DNA from: JAICND01 sp035281425
Lineage (GTDB): Bacteria > Actinomycetota > Acidimicrobiia > Spongiisociales > ZC4RG35
Assembly (NCBI GenBank): GCA_035281425.1
Contig: DATEDX010000132.1
Span: 1 to 7,758, forward strand
DNA length: 7,758 nt
Direction of reading: 5' to 3'
In this document: one piece after another, positions 1 through 5,856 of the stretch
Numbering within the stretch: the first letter of the stretch is position 1
Layout of the letters: each line of letters starts with the position of its first letter
Made by a program: the position numbers and the translations under genes
Notes under the pieces: generated by a model
The model's database searches: none
Told to the model about the DNA's origin: nothing
What the model saw: the letters and a program-made list of their open reading frames with translations, nothing else

Positions 1-741
1 CGAGCCTCGGGGGAGAGAGAGGAACGGGCTTACCTGCTGGGAGGGGTACATCCCGACTTTCGCCGCCGCGGGATCGGCACCTCCCTCTTTGGGTGGCAGC
101 TGGGCCGAGCTACCGAGCAGCTCCGAGCCACCGGCAATGGCCTCCCCCGGTTCGTCCGCACTCAGGCCTACGACTTCGAGACTTCTGCCATTGCTCTTTA
201 CGAACGTCACGGCCTGCTCCCCATCCGCTACCAGGATGAGCTGTTGCGTCCCCTCGAGCACCCATCCCCTTCTGTCTCGGTGGAGGGGATCGAAATTTCC
301 GGCTGGGAGCCGCCGCGATCAGAGGAGGCACGGGCCGTCTACAACGAGGCCTTCGCCGACCACTGGGGATCCACCCCCCGGGACCGAAAGTCGTGGGACC
401 ACCACCTGACCTCAACTGGGATACGCCTCGATCTCTCATTTATCGCCACCGACGCAGGGCGGCTGGTCGGGCTGGCCCTCAACGCTCACTACCCCGACGA
501 CCAGGCACTCACCGGGCGCCGGGACGGATGGATCTTTCAACTGGCGGTGCTGCGAAGTCATCGCCGCCGGGGCATCGCCTCGGCCTTGATCGGCGCCTCC
601 CTCGAAGCCTTCCGGCAGGCAGGCTTCACTCACGCCGCGCTCGGAGTCGACAGCGAGAACCCCACCGGCGCTTACCGGCTCTATGAAGGTTTGGGCTTCC
701 GCCGGATGACCCGCTCCATCGTCCATCAGTTGCAGGTGTGA
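1..741 (+). CDS. Tandem GNAT-family N-acetyltransferase, 5' end missing
   Basis: The reading frame is open from the first base, so the gene starts upstream; 246 codons are visible before TGA at 739-741. Two GNAT (acetyl-CoA-dependent acyltransferase) domains follow each other. The end of the first carries the acetyl-CoA pyrophosphate-loop motif RRRGIG at 61-78, then a terminal segment with ALYERHGL. The second starts near base 286, carries RRRGIA at 562-579, and ends with the typical GNAT segment NPTGAYRLYEGLGF. A TTG at 244 could be mistaken for a start, but the first domain's motif upstream in the same frame shows it is internal. Two fused GNAT domains are the layout of mycothiol synthase MshD, an actinobacterial enzyme, but many unrelated tandem GNATs exist and I cannot assign the acceptor. 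The family call is firm; the substrate is unknown. Confidence 0.9.
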   Translation, partial: RASGEREERAYLLGGVHPDFRRRGIGTSLFGWQLGRATEQLRATGNGLPRFVRTQAYDFETSAIALYERHGLLPIRYQDELLRPLEHPSPSVSVEGIEISGWEPPRSEEARAVYNEAFADHWGSTPRDRKSWDHHLTSTGIRLDLSFIATDAGRLVGLALNAHYPDDQALTGRRDGWIFQLAVLRSHRRRGIASALIGASLEAFRQAGFTHAALGVDSENPTGAYRLYEGLGFRRMTRSIVHQLQV

Positions 742-781
742 CTTCCGATCTTGGGGCAGGGCCGGTAACCCCGCGGCCGGG

Positions 782-787
782 TAGCCT
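782..787 (+). promoter_or_regulatory. Putative -10 box of a leaderless promoter
   Basis: TAGCCT matches the actinobacterial -10 consensus TANNNT. Its last base is six bases before the ATG at 794, so transcription would begin at or next to the A of the start codon. No Shine-Dalgarno sequence precedes the ATG, which fits a leaderless mRNA. No convincing -35 hexamer is visible at the usual distance. This is inferred from spacing only. Confidence 0.5.
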
Positions 788-793
788 TTGCCG

Positions 794-2578
794 ATGGCCG
801 ACTACCGGGTGCCGCTGGCGGACATCGACTTCGCCCTCAATCACATCATCGATCTGCCTGCCGTCCAGAAGCTCAACGGTTTCCAGCACGCCGATGCCGA
901 CACCGTTCGCGGAGTTCTGGCCGAGGCGGCCCGCTTCTTCGAGGAGGTCATCGCTCCCCTCAACCGTATCGGCGACCAGCAGGGCAGCCGGCTTGCCGGA
1001 GAAGGCGACGTGGTCACTCCCGAGGGTTTTCAGGCCGCTTACGCCAAATTCGTCGAGGCCGGGTGGGGCGGTGCTCACGTCCCCGAGCAGTGGGGGGGCG
1101 GCGGTTTGCCCTACACGGTGGGGGTGGTGATCCAGGAGATGTTCAAAGCCGCCAACATGGCTTTCTCCCTGTGCCCGCTGCTCACCCAGTCGGCGATCGA
1201 AGCCCTCCGTGAACACGGTTCCCCCGAGCAGCAGGAGGTGTACCTCGAGAACCTCGTCACCGGGACCTGGACCGGGACCATGTGCCTCACCGAACCACAT
1301 GCTGGTTCCGACGTCGGGGCTCTCAGCACCCGGGCGGTGCGCCAGGAAGACGGGTCCTACCGTCTTTTCGGGCAGAAGATCTTCATCACCTGGGGCGAAC
1401 ACGACCTTGCCGAGAACATCATCCATTTGGTCCTGGCTCGCACCCCGGGATCGGCCCCGGGCACCAAGGGGATCTCGATGTTCATCGTCCCCAAATACCT
1501 TCCCGACCGGGAAGGTCGGCCCGGCGAGCGCAACGACGTCAAGGTCGTGTCGCTGGAGCACAAGCTCGGCATCCACGCCTCTCCCACTTGTGTGATGGCC
1601 TTCGGCGACGGCGGTGAGGGAGCGGTTGGATTCTTGATCGGCGAGGAGCAGGCGGGGATGCGTTACATGTTCACGATGATGAACACCGCCCGTCTCGGAG
1701 TCGGGTTGGAGGGGTTGGCCATCGGGGAAGGGGCCTATCAGAAGGCCCTGGCTTTCGCCGGTGAGCGCCGTCAAGGCCGGGCGGTGGCACAGGAGGAGAG
1801 CGGCCCGGCGCCAATCATTGAGCATCCCGATGTGCGGCGGATGTTGACCACCATGAAGGCCTACACCGAAGCGATGCGGGCGTTGGTGTATACGGCGGCA
1901 CGTACCGTCGACTTCGAACACCATGCCGAATCGGCCGAGGAGCGGGAACGCCACGGCGAGGTGCTGGCCTTGCTCACTCCCATCGTCAAGGCCTGGTGCA
2001 CCGATCTGGGCGTTGAGCTCGCTTCGATCGGGATCCAAGTGCATGGCGGGATGGGTTTCGTCGAAGAGACCGGCGCCGCCCAGTTCTATCGCGATTCACG
2101 GATCGCCCCCATCTACGAAGGGACCAACGGCATCCAGGCCATCGACCTGGTCATGCGGAAGCTGCCCATCCGAGGTGGAGAGGTGGCGCTTGGCCTGATC
2201 GAGGAGATGGCGGAAGCCGCCGTCGCAGCGCCACCCGACCTCTCCGACCTGAGCCAACCGCTGCAGGAAGCGGTGACCGCGTTGGAGGAGGCGACACGAA
2301 GCCTCCTCGCCGCCAGCGGCACCGACCCCGAGCAAGCCCTCGCCGCGGCCAGCCCCTACCTGCGCATGTTCGGCACGGTGCTGGGGGGATGGTTCCACCT
2401 CCGCGCCGCCATGGCTGCCTCTGAACTCATCTCCCGGGGCGACGGTGATGAGGGCTTCTTGTCGTCCCGAATCGGGCTCGCCCGCTTCTACAACCGCCAG
2501 CTTCTCCCCTTGGCTGCGGCTCTTCTCCCCGCGGTCCTCGCCCCCGAAACCGATCTCGCCGCCACCAACCTGATCTAA
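794..2578 (+). CDS. Acyl-CoA dehydrogenase, long DmdC/FadE5-like type
   Basis: This FAD enzyme should introduce the alpha-beta double bond into an acyl-CoA, passing electrons to an electron-transfer flavoprotein. The 594 residues comprise a short N-terminal extension (MADYRVPLADIDF), the alpha-helical N domain (about 38-155), the beta middle domain with CLTEPHAGSDVG at 164-175, the C domain with QVHGGMGF at 416-422 region and YEGTNGIQ at 441-448, and a C-terminal extension (about 465-590). Glu442 lies where this family keeps its catalytic base. Ordinary dehydrogenases are near 380 residues; about 600 with these extensions is typical of the group containing 3-methylmercaptopropionyl-CoA dehydrogenase (DmdC) and mycobacterial FadE5. 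I chose ATG 794 over the in-frame TTG at 788 because the protein N-terminus matches the family and a -10 box sits just upstream. Substrate (medium- or long-chain fatty acyl-CoA versus DMSP-derived) cannot be read from the sequence. It is followed by a terminator-like palindrome, so it is probably monocistronic. Confidence 0.93.
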   Translation: MADYRVPLADIDFALNHIIDLPAVQKLNGFQHADADTVRGVLAEAARFFEEVIAPLNRIGDQQGSRLAGEGDVVTPEGFQAAYAKFVEAGWGGAHVPEQWGGGGLPYTVGVVIQEMFKAANMAFSLCPLLTQSAIEALREHGSPEQQEVYLENLVTGTWTGTMCLTEPHAGSDVGALSTRAVRQEDGSYRLFGQKIFITWGEHDLAENIIHLVLARTPGSAPGTKGISMFIVPKYLPDREGRPGERNDVKVVSLEHKLGIHASPTCVMAFGDGGEGAVGFLIGEEQAGMRYMFTMMNTARLGVGLEGLAIGEGAYQKALAFAGERRQGRAVAQEESGPAPIIEHPDVRRMLTTMKAYTEAMRALVYTAARTVDFEHHAESAEERERHGEVLALLTPIVKAWCTDLGVELASIGIQVHGGMGFVEETGAAQFYRDSRIAPIYEGTNGIQAIDLVMRKLPIRGGEVALGLIEEMAEAAVAAPPDLSDLSQPLQEAVTALEEATRSLLAASGTDPEQALAAASPYLRMFGTVLGGWFHLRAAMAASELISRGDGDEGFLSSRIGLARFYNRQLLPLAAALLPAVLAPETDLAATNLI

Positions 2579-2596
2579 TACCGGCACCAACCCGCG

Positions 2597-2645
2597 TTCT
2601 TATCTGTCAAAACGACCCTAGAAGGGTCGTTTTGACAGATAAGAA
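2597..2645. terminator. Perfect 23-bp inverted repeat, probable bidirectional terminator
   Basis: Arms 2597-2619 and 2623-2645 are exact reverse complements around a 3-nt loop (AGA, 2620-2622). The core is a classic terminator hairpin: AAAA, stem CGACCCT, loop, AGGGTCG, TTTT, which reads the same way on both strands. The symmetry then continues 12 bases beyond the T tract on each side (TTCTTATCTGTC and its complement), which a simple terminator would not need. The outer arms are AT-rich in a GC-rich genome, and each contains TTGACA reading outward (2632-2637 on +, 2605-2610 on -). It lies 18 bases after the dehydrogenase stop codon and 21 bases before the SDR start, so termination of the first gene is the simplest role. 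An operator or promoter role for the SDR gene is possible. Confidence 0.75.
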
Positions 2646-2666
2646 TCGAGGTAAAGCCGAGGAACT

Positions 2667-3449
2667 ATGGATCTCCAGGGACGAGTGGTGGTGGTGACGG
2701 GTGGGGGGAATGGCATTGGAGCGGCCATGGCCCGGCGGTTGGCGGCCGAAGGGGCGCGGGTGGCGATCGGGGACCTCGCCCTGAAGCAGGCGGGGCGGGT
2801 GGCGGCGGAGGTCGGCGGGGTGGCAGTCGAGACCGACGTTGCTCGGGAAGATGACGTGGTCCGGCTCATCGAGGTGAGCGAGGCGCAACTGGGGCCGATC
2901 GACCTCTTCTGTGCCAATGCCGGGATCGCCTTTGCCGGCGACGAGCAAACCCCCGACGCTGATTGGGAACGGATGTGGCGGGTCAACTTCCTCTCCCACG
3001 TCTACGCCGCCCGGCATCTCGTCCCCCGCTGGCAAACCCGGGGAGGCGGCTACCTGCTCGTCACCGCCTCGGCGGCCGGTCTTCTCACCAACCTCGGGGC
3101 CGCCCAGTACACCGTGACCAAACATGCCGCCGTCGCCTGGGCCGAGTGGCTTTCCATCACCTACGCCCAACACGGCATCAAGGTCTCCTGCCTCTGCCCC
3201 CAGGGGGTCGACACCGCCATGCTCGAGCAGGCCGGCCTGATGGGTGAGGTACTCCGGGCGACGGCGCTCTCGCCCGAACAGGTCGCCGCGGCGGTGGTCG
3301 AGGGCCTCAAGGCGGAGCGGTTTCTCATCCTCCCCCACCCCGAGGTGGCCGAATACCTGCTTAACAAGGCCTCCGATCACGAACGGTGGCTGGAGGGGAT
3401 GCGCCGGCTCAACAACAAGGTTTTCGGAACCGCGACAATGGAGGAATGA
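2667..3449 (+). CDS. Short-chain dehydrogenase/reductase (SDR), classical type
   Basis: This is a predicted NAD(P)-dependent oxidoreductase acting on a hydroxyl or keto group. The 260 residues have the Rossmann nucleotide motif TGGGNGIG at 11-18, Asp36 at the end of the second strand (usually a sign of NAD rather than NADP), the adenine-contacting Asp57, NAG at 84-86, and the full catalytic tetrad Asn107, Ser135, Tyr148 and Lys152 (YTVTK). Length is normal for classical SDRs. The start ATG has GAGG at 2659-2662 only four bases upstream, a short but usable spacing. The stop overlaps the start of the ketoacyl synthase gene, so the two are almost certainly co-translated. The partner suggests reduction or oxidation of an acyl-chain intermediate, for example a ketoreductase step, but SDR substrates cannot be told from sequence. 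The first 200 or so bases use many G-ending codons; the rest prefer C-ending ones. Confidence 0.92.
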   Translation: MDLQGRVVVVTGGGNGIGAAMARRLAAEGARVAIGDLALKQAGRVAAEVGGVAVETDVAREDDVVRLIEVSEAQLGPIDLFCANAGIAFAGDEQTPDADWERMWRVNFLSHVYAARHLVPRWQTRGGGYLLVTASAAGLLTNLGAAQYTVTKHAAVAWAEWLSITYAQHGIKVSCLCPQGVDTAMLEQAGLMGEVLRATALSPEQVAAAVVEGLKAERFLILPHPEVAEYLLNKASDHERWLEGMRRLNNKVFGTATMEE

Positions 3450-4612
3450 GCAAACGCAGAGTGGCGGTCACCGGAGTGGGAGTGGTGGCAGCCCCAGGTA
3501 TTGGTGCCGCTGAATTCTGGAAGGGCCTCTCCTCTTTCCCGGGCCCCGGCCCCTACGAAGTGAAAGAGTGGGACCCCGAGAACTGGATCCCTCGCAAAGA
3601 GAGCCGCCGCCTCGACCGTTTTGCACAGTTCGCCTTGGTGGCCGCGGCCGAGGCTCTGGAACAGTCCGGCCCGCTCACCTCCGACCCCGATCGGGTAGCG
3701 GTATCGGTAGCCACCGGCATCGGCGGTCTCAAGTCGCTGGAGGAACTGGTCCAAGGCTCCTATGCCGGCGACACCCGGATCTCGCCGCTGATCATCCCCA
3801 TGATGATGTGCAACGCCGCCAGCGCCGCCATCTCCATCAAATACGGGTTCGGGGGGCCGGCCACCACCCAGGTGGTGGCCTGTGCCGCCGGCGCCCAATC
3901 CATCTCCGATGGTTTTCGGGCCATCCAATGGGGCTACGCCGACGCCGCGGTGGTGGGTGGAGCCGAGGGGGCGGTGCGGATTCCCACCATCGCCGGCTTC
4001 GCCGCGGCTCGCGCCATCTCCCCCACCAACACGTGCCGGCCCTTCTCGACAGATCGGGACGGGTTCGTCCTCGGGGAAGGAGCCGCCATCCTGGTCCTCG
4101 AGGAGATGGAGACGGCTCGCCGCCGGGGCGCCTCCATCCTGGCCGAGTTAGCCGGGGCCGCCTCCACCGCCGACGCCCATCACATCACCGCCCCCCACCC
4201 CGAGGGCTGGGGAGCAGAAAGGGCCCTGCGCCTGGCGATGGAAGACGCCGGCCTCCAACCGGACGATATCGGCTACGTCAACGCCCACGGCACCGGCACC
4301 GACCTCAACGACGCCAGCGAGGGAAAGGTCATCGCCCGGGTTTTCGCCGGCCGTCAACCGCCGGTGTCTTCCATCAAAGGTGCCACCGGCCACGCCCTCG
4401 GAGCGAGTGGCGCCATCGAAGCGGTGGCGGCCACTCTCGCCATCATCAACCACGAACTCCCGCCCAACCTCGGTATGACAACCCGGGACCCTGAAATACC
4501 CCTCGACAGCATCGTCACCGACGCCACCCCCTGGGAGCCGGCAGCCGTGGCCTCCAACTCTTTCGGGTTCGGCGGCCACAATGCCGTCCTGGTGCTCACC
4601 CCGCCCACCTGA
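3446..4612 (+). CDS. Beta-ketoacyl synthase, FabF-like (KAS II family)
   Basis: The enzyme should condense an acyl chain with a malonyl unit, normally on acyl carrier protein, with loss of CO2. The 388-residue thiolase-fold protein has the active-site Cys146 (VACAAGAQS), His281 in NAHGTGTDLND, Lys311 and His316 in SSIKGATGHALGASG, and the C-terminal glycine-rich NSFGFGGHNA with Phe375 at the gate position. The Cys-His-His triad is complete, so this is not a chain-length-factor type. It is slightly shorter than E. coli FabF (about 413). The start is ATG 3446, whose ATGA overlaps the SDR stop; the protein then begins MSKRRVAVTGVG as the family does. An in-frame GTG at 3386 lies inside the SDR gene and adds an unrelated N-terminus. 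No acyl carrier protein, malonyltransferase or other fatty acid synthase gene is visible nearby, so it may be housekeeping FabF or part of a separate lipid or secondary pathway. Confidence 0.93.
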   Translation: MSKRRVAVTGVGVVAAPGIGAAEFWKGLSSFPGPGPYEVKEWDPENWIPRKESRRLDRFAQFALVAAAEALEQSGPLTSDPDRVAVSVATGIGGLKSLEELVQGSYAGDTRISPLIIPMMMCNAASAAISIKYGFGGPATTQVVACAAGAQSISDGFRAIQWGYADAAVVGGAEGAVRIPTIAGFAAARAISPTNTCRPFSTDRDGFVLGEGAAILVLEEMETARRRGASILAELAGAASTADAHHITAPHPEGWGAERALRLAMEDAGLQPDDIGYVNAHGTGTDLNDASEGKVIARVFAGRQPPVSSIKGATGHALGASGAIEAVAATLAIINHELPPNLGMTTRDPEIPLDSIVTDATPWEPAAVASNSFGFGGHNAVLVLTPPT

Positions 4613-4630
4613 CCGGCGCCTTTTCCCACC

Positions 4631-4680
4631 GTTTTGGCGCGTAAAGGCGACGCCATGGCGTCGCCTTTACGCGCCAAAAC
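4631..4680. terminator. Perfect 50-bp palindrome, probable terminator hairpin
   Basis: The 50 bases are exactly self-complementary, with the centre between 4655 and 4656 inside CCATGG. The core (AAAGGCGACG ... CGTCGCCTTT) resembles a terminator hairpin with a short T tract. The symmetry runs a further 12 bases outward through TTTTGGCGCG and its complement, so the mature RNA stem would be about 23 bp. No T run follows the full stem, so a standard intrinsic terminator would have to form from the inner part alone. It starts 18 bases after the ketoacyl synthase stop and ends 11 bases before the promoter box of the thiamine operon, which suits transcriptional insulation. A protein-binding dyad or cruciform is possible. 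Confidence 0.65.
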
Positions 4681-4691
4681 CCGAGGGAGGG

Positions 4692-4697
4692 TAAGGT
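4692..4697 (+). promoter_or_regulatory. Putative -10 box of the thiamine-transport operon
   Basis: TAAGGT fits TANNNT and would start transcription near 4703-4705, immediately before the first paired bases of the riboswitch aptamer. No -35 hexamer is recognisable; that region is occupied by the right arm of the 50-bp palindrome. The call rests on placement and is tentative. Confidence 0.45.
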
Positions 4698-4706
4698 AGG
4701 GACGTC

Positions 4707-4799
4707 GTACACGGGAGCCCGGGCGGACCGGGCTGAGAGGGAGGCTGGCTGCCTCCGACCGTAGGAACCTGATCCGGGTAATGCCGGCGCAGGGAGTGC
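4707..4799 (+). ncRNA. TPP riboswitch aptamer (THI element)
   Basis: The conserved TPP aptamer core is plain. CTGAGA at 4733-4738 is the pyrimidine-binding segment, and ACCTGATCCGGGTAATGCC with GGCGCAGGGA at 4767-4795 forms the pyrophosphate-sensing arm. Helices that can be drawn by eye: P1 4707-4710 with 4796-4799 (one G-U), P2 4711-4714 with 4759-4762, P3 4717-4722 with 4728-4733 around a GCGGA loop, an extra variable hairpin (P3a) 4740-4745 with 4751-4756, P4 4768-4771 with 4790-4793, and P5 4774-4777 with 4784-4787. It lies upstream of a thiamine transporter, matching the known role of TPP in shutting down such genes. The exact outer limits of P1 are uncertain. Confidence 0.97.
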
Positions 4800-4839
4800 C
4801 AACGGCCGCTCAAGGGCTCCAGGAAGGAAAGACCCGAGC
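4800..4839 (+). promoter_or_regulatory. Riboswitch expression platform and thiB ribosome-binding site
   Basis: The purine-rich AGGAAGGAAAG at 4821-4831 is the likely Shine-Dalgarno region for ATG 4840. Just before it, GGGCTCC (4814-4820) is exactly complementary to GGAGCCC (4714-4720) in the aptamer P2/P3 strand. GCTC at 4808-4811 (or 4816-4819) can pair with GAGC at 4836-4839, enclosing the ribosome-binding site. No hairpin followed by a T tract is present, so control of translation initiation is more likely than termination. The pairings are seen in the sequence; the mechanism is inferred. Confidence 0.55.
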
Positions 4840-5856
4840 ATGCGCCGCTATCTCATCCCCCTCCTCTTGCTGGTCGCAGCCTGTGGAGCCGAGGAGGCCG
4901 AGGGCACCATCACCCTCATGACCCACGAGTCCTTCGCCGCCGCCGTCACCGAAGAGACCTTCGCCGGCTTCACCGAAGCCACCGGAATCATGGTCGAGGT
5001 GCTGGCCGCCGGTGACGCCGGAGCCATGGTCAACCAGGCCGTCCTCACCCGGGACAACCCCTTGGCCGACGTCCTCTTCGGCATCGACGACACCTTTCTC
5101 ACCCGGGGCCTCGAAGAAGGCCTCTTCGATCCCTACCAAAGCCCCCTGCTGGAAACGGTGCCGGCCGCTCTGCAACTCGATCCCCGGGTAACGCCTATCG
5201 ACTTCGGGGATGTCTGTCTCAACTACGACAAGGAAGCTTTCGCCGACCTGGCGGTACCCGCCACCCTCGACGACCTCCTCGACCCCGCCTACGCCGACAT
5301 GCTGGTGGTGGAGGACCCCTCCACCTCGTCGCCCGGCCTGGCTTTCTTGCTCGCCACTATCGACCGCTACGGCGAGGACGGGTGGCAGGACTACTGGCGG
5401 GGTCTGCTCGACAACGGTGCCCTCGTCACCCCAGGATGGGATGACGCCTACTACGGGGAGTTTTCCGGCGGCGCCGGCGAAGGAACCCGCCCTTTGGTGG
5501 TGAGCTATGCCAGTTCCCCGCCGGCCGAGGTGATCTTCGCTGAAGCCCCTCTCGACGAAGCCCCTACCGGGGTGATCACCGACGGTTGTTATCGCCAGAT
5601 CGAGTTCGCCGGGGTCCTGGCCGGGACCGAACGGCCCAAGGCCGCCGGACAGCTGATCGACTACATGCTCTCGGTCGAGTTCCAGGAGACGATCCCCCTC
5701 ACCTGGTTTGTCTTCCCCGCCAACTCGGAAGCGGAGCTGCCCGCCGAATTCGTCGAACACACCACCATCCCCTCCGACCCCGTACAGTTCCCGCCCGAAG
5801 TGATCGAAGCCAACCGGCAAACCTGGCTGGAGCAGTGGGCCGAGATCGCCGGTTGA
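4840..5856 (+). CDS. thiB: Thiamine ABC transporter substrate-binding lipoprotein
   Basis: This is the extracytoplasmic protein that captures thiamine (and perhaps its phosphates) and delivers it to ThiP. The 338 residues start with a short lipoprotein signal peptide: basic MRRY, a hydrophobic stretch, and lipobox VAAC with Cys15 as the lipidation site, so it is membrane-anchored. Family signatures follow: DVLFGIDDTFLTRGLEEGLF (78-97), DFGDVCLNYDKEAF (121-134), VVEDPSTSSPGLAFLLATI (156-174) and PLVVSYASSP (218-227). Aromatics Trp200, Tyr223 and Trp289 lie in the regions where, from memory, the E. coli thiamine-binding protein stacks on the ligand; the alignment is by eye. The TPP riboswitch directly upstream independently supports the substrate. 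A Shine-Dalgarno region at 4821-4831 fixes ATG 4840. The next gene overlaps its stop codon. Confidence 0.95.
   Translation: MRRYLIPLLLLVAACGAEEAEGTITLMTHESFAAAVTEETFAGFTEATGIMVEVLAAGDAGAMVNQAVLTRDNPLADVLFGIDDTFLTRGLEEGLFDPYQSPLLETVPAALQLDPRVTPIDFGDVCLNYDKEAFADLAVPATLDDLLDPAYADMLVVEDPSTSSPGLAFLLATIDRYGEDGWQDYWRGLLDNGALVTPGWDDAYYGEFSGGAGEGTRPLVVSYASSPPAEVIFAEAPLDEAPTGVITDGCYRQIEFAGVLAGTERPKAAGQLIDYMLSVEFQETIPLTWFVFPANSEAELPAEFVEHTTIPSDPVQFPPEVIEANRQTWLEQWAEIAG

Noticed and set aside
742..793. A terminator hairpin between the GNAT and dehydrogenase genes.
   Set aside because: Only short GC-rich complementarities are present (for example around CCGCGG), with no T tract; nothing stands out above background.
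1089..1100. A run of seven G's in the dehydrogenase gene as a frameshift or phase-variation site.
   Set aside because: The frame is intact on both sides and encodes the glycines of a conserved-looking EQWGGGG segment; one run of seven G's in such GC-rich DNA is not remarkable.
626..2044. A 472-codon open frame on the minus strand across the acyl-CoA dehydrogenase.
   Set aside because: It is the antisense of a clear family protein in high-GC DNA, where stop codons are rare in all frames. Its translation is low-complexity Gly/Asp/His-rich with no recognisable domain.
2667..3000. A switch in codon ending inside the SDR gene, from G-rich in the first third to C-rich later, as a possible recombination joint.
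   Set aside because: Similar G-ending patches occur within thiP (for example around 6230-6310 and 6830-6880), so it looks like general patchiness rather than a join.
2597..4680. The two palindromes as the terminal repeats of a mobile element carrying the SDR and synthase genes.
   Set aside because: Their sequences are unrelated, there is no transposase or integrase, and no flanking target duplication is apparent.
4810..5820. A 336-codon minus-strand frame opposite thiB, and similar ones opposite the SDR and synthase genes.
   Set aside because: Same explanation: mirror frames of well-supported genes, without family motifs or ribosome-binding sites.
5586..5852. An N-terminal extension of thiP, or a separate protein overlapping the end of thiB.
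   Set aside because: This stretch translates to Arg/Pro/Gly-rich sequence typical of a GC-rich gene read in the wrong frame, while the overlapping thiB frame is conserved in type to its end.
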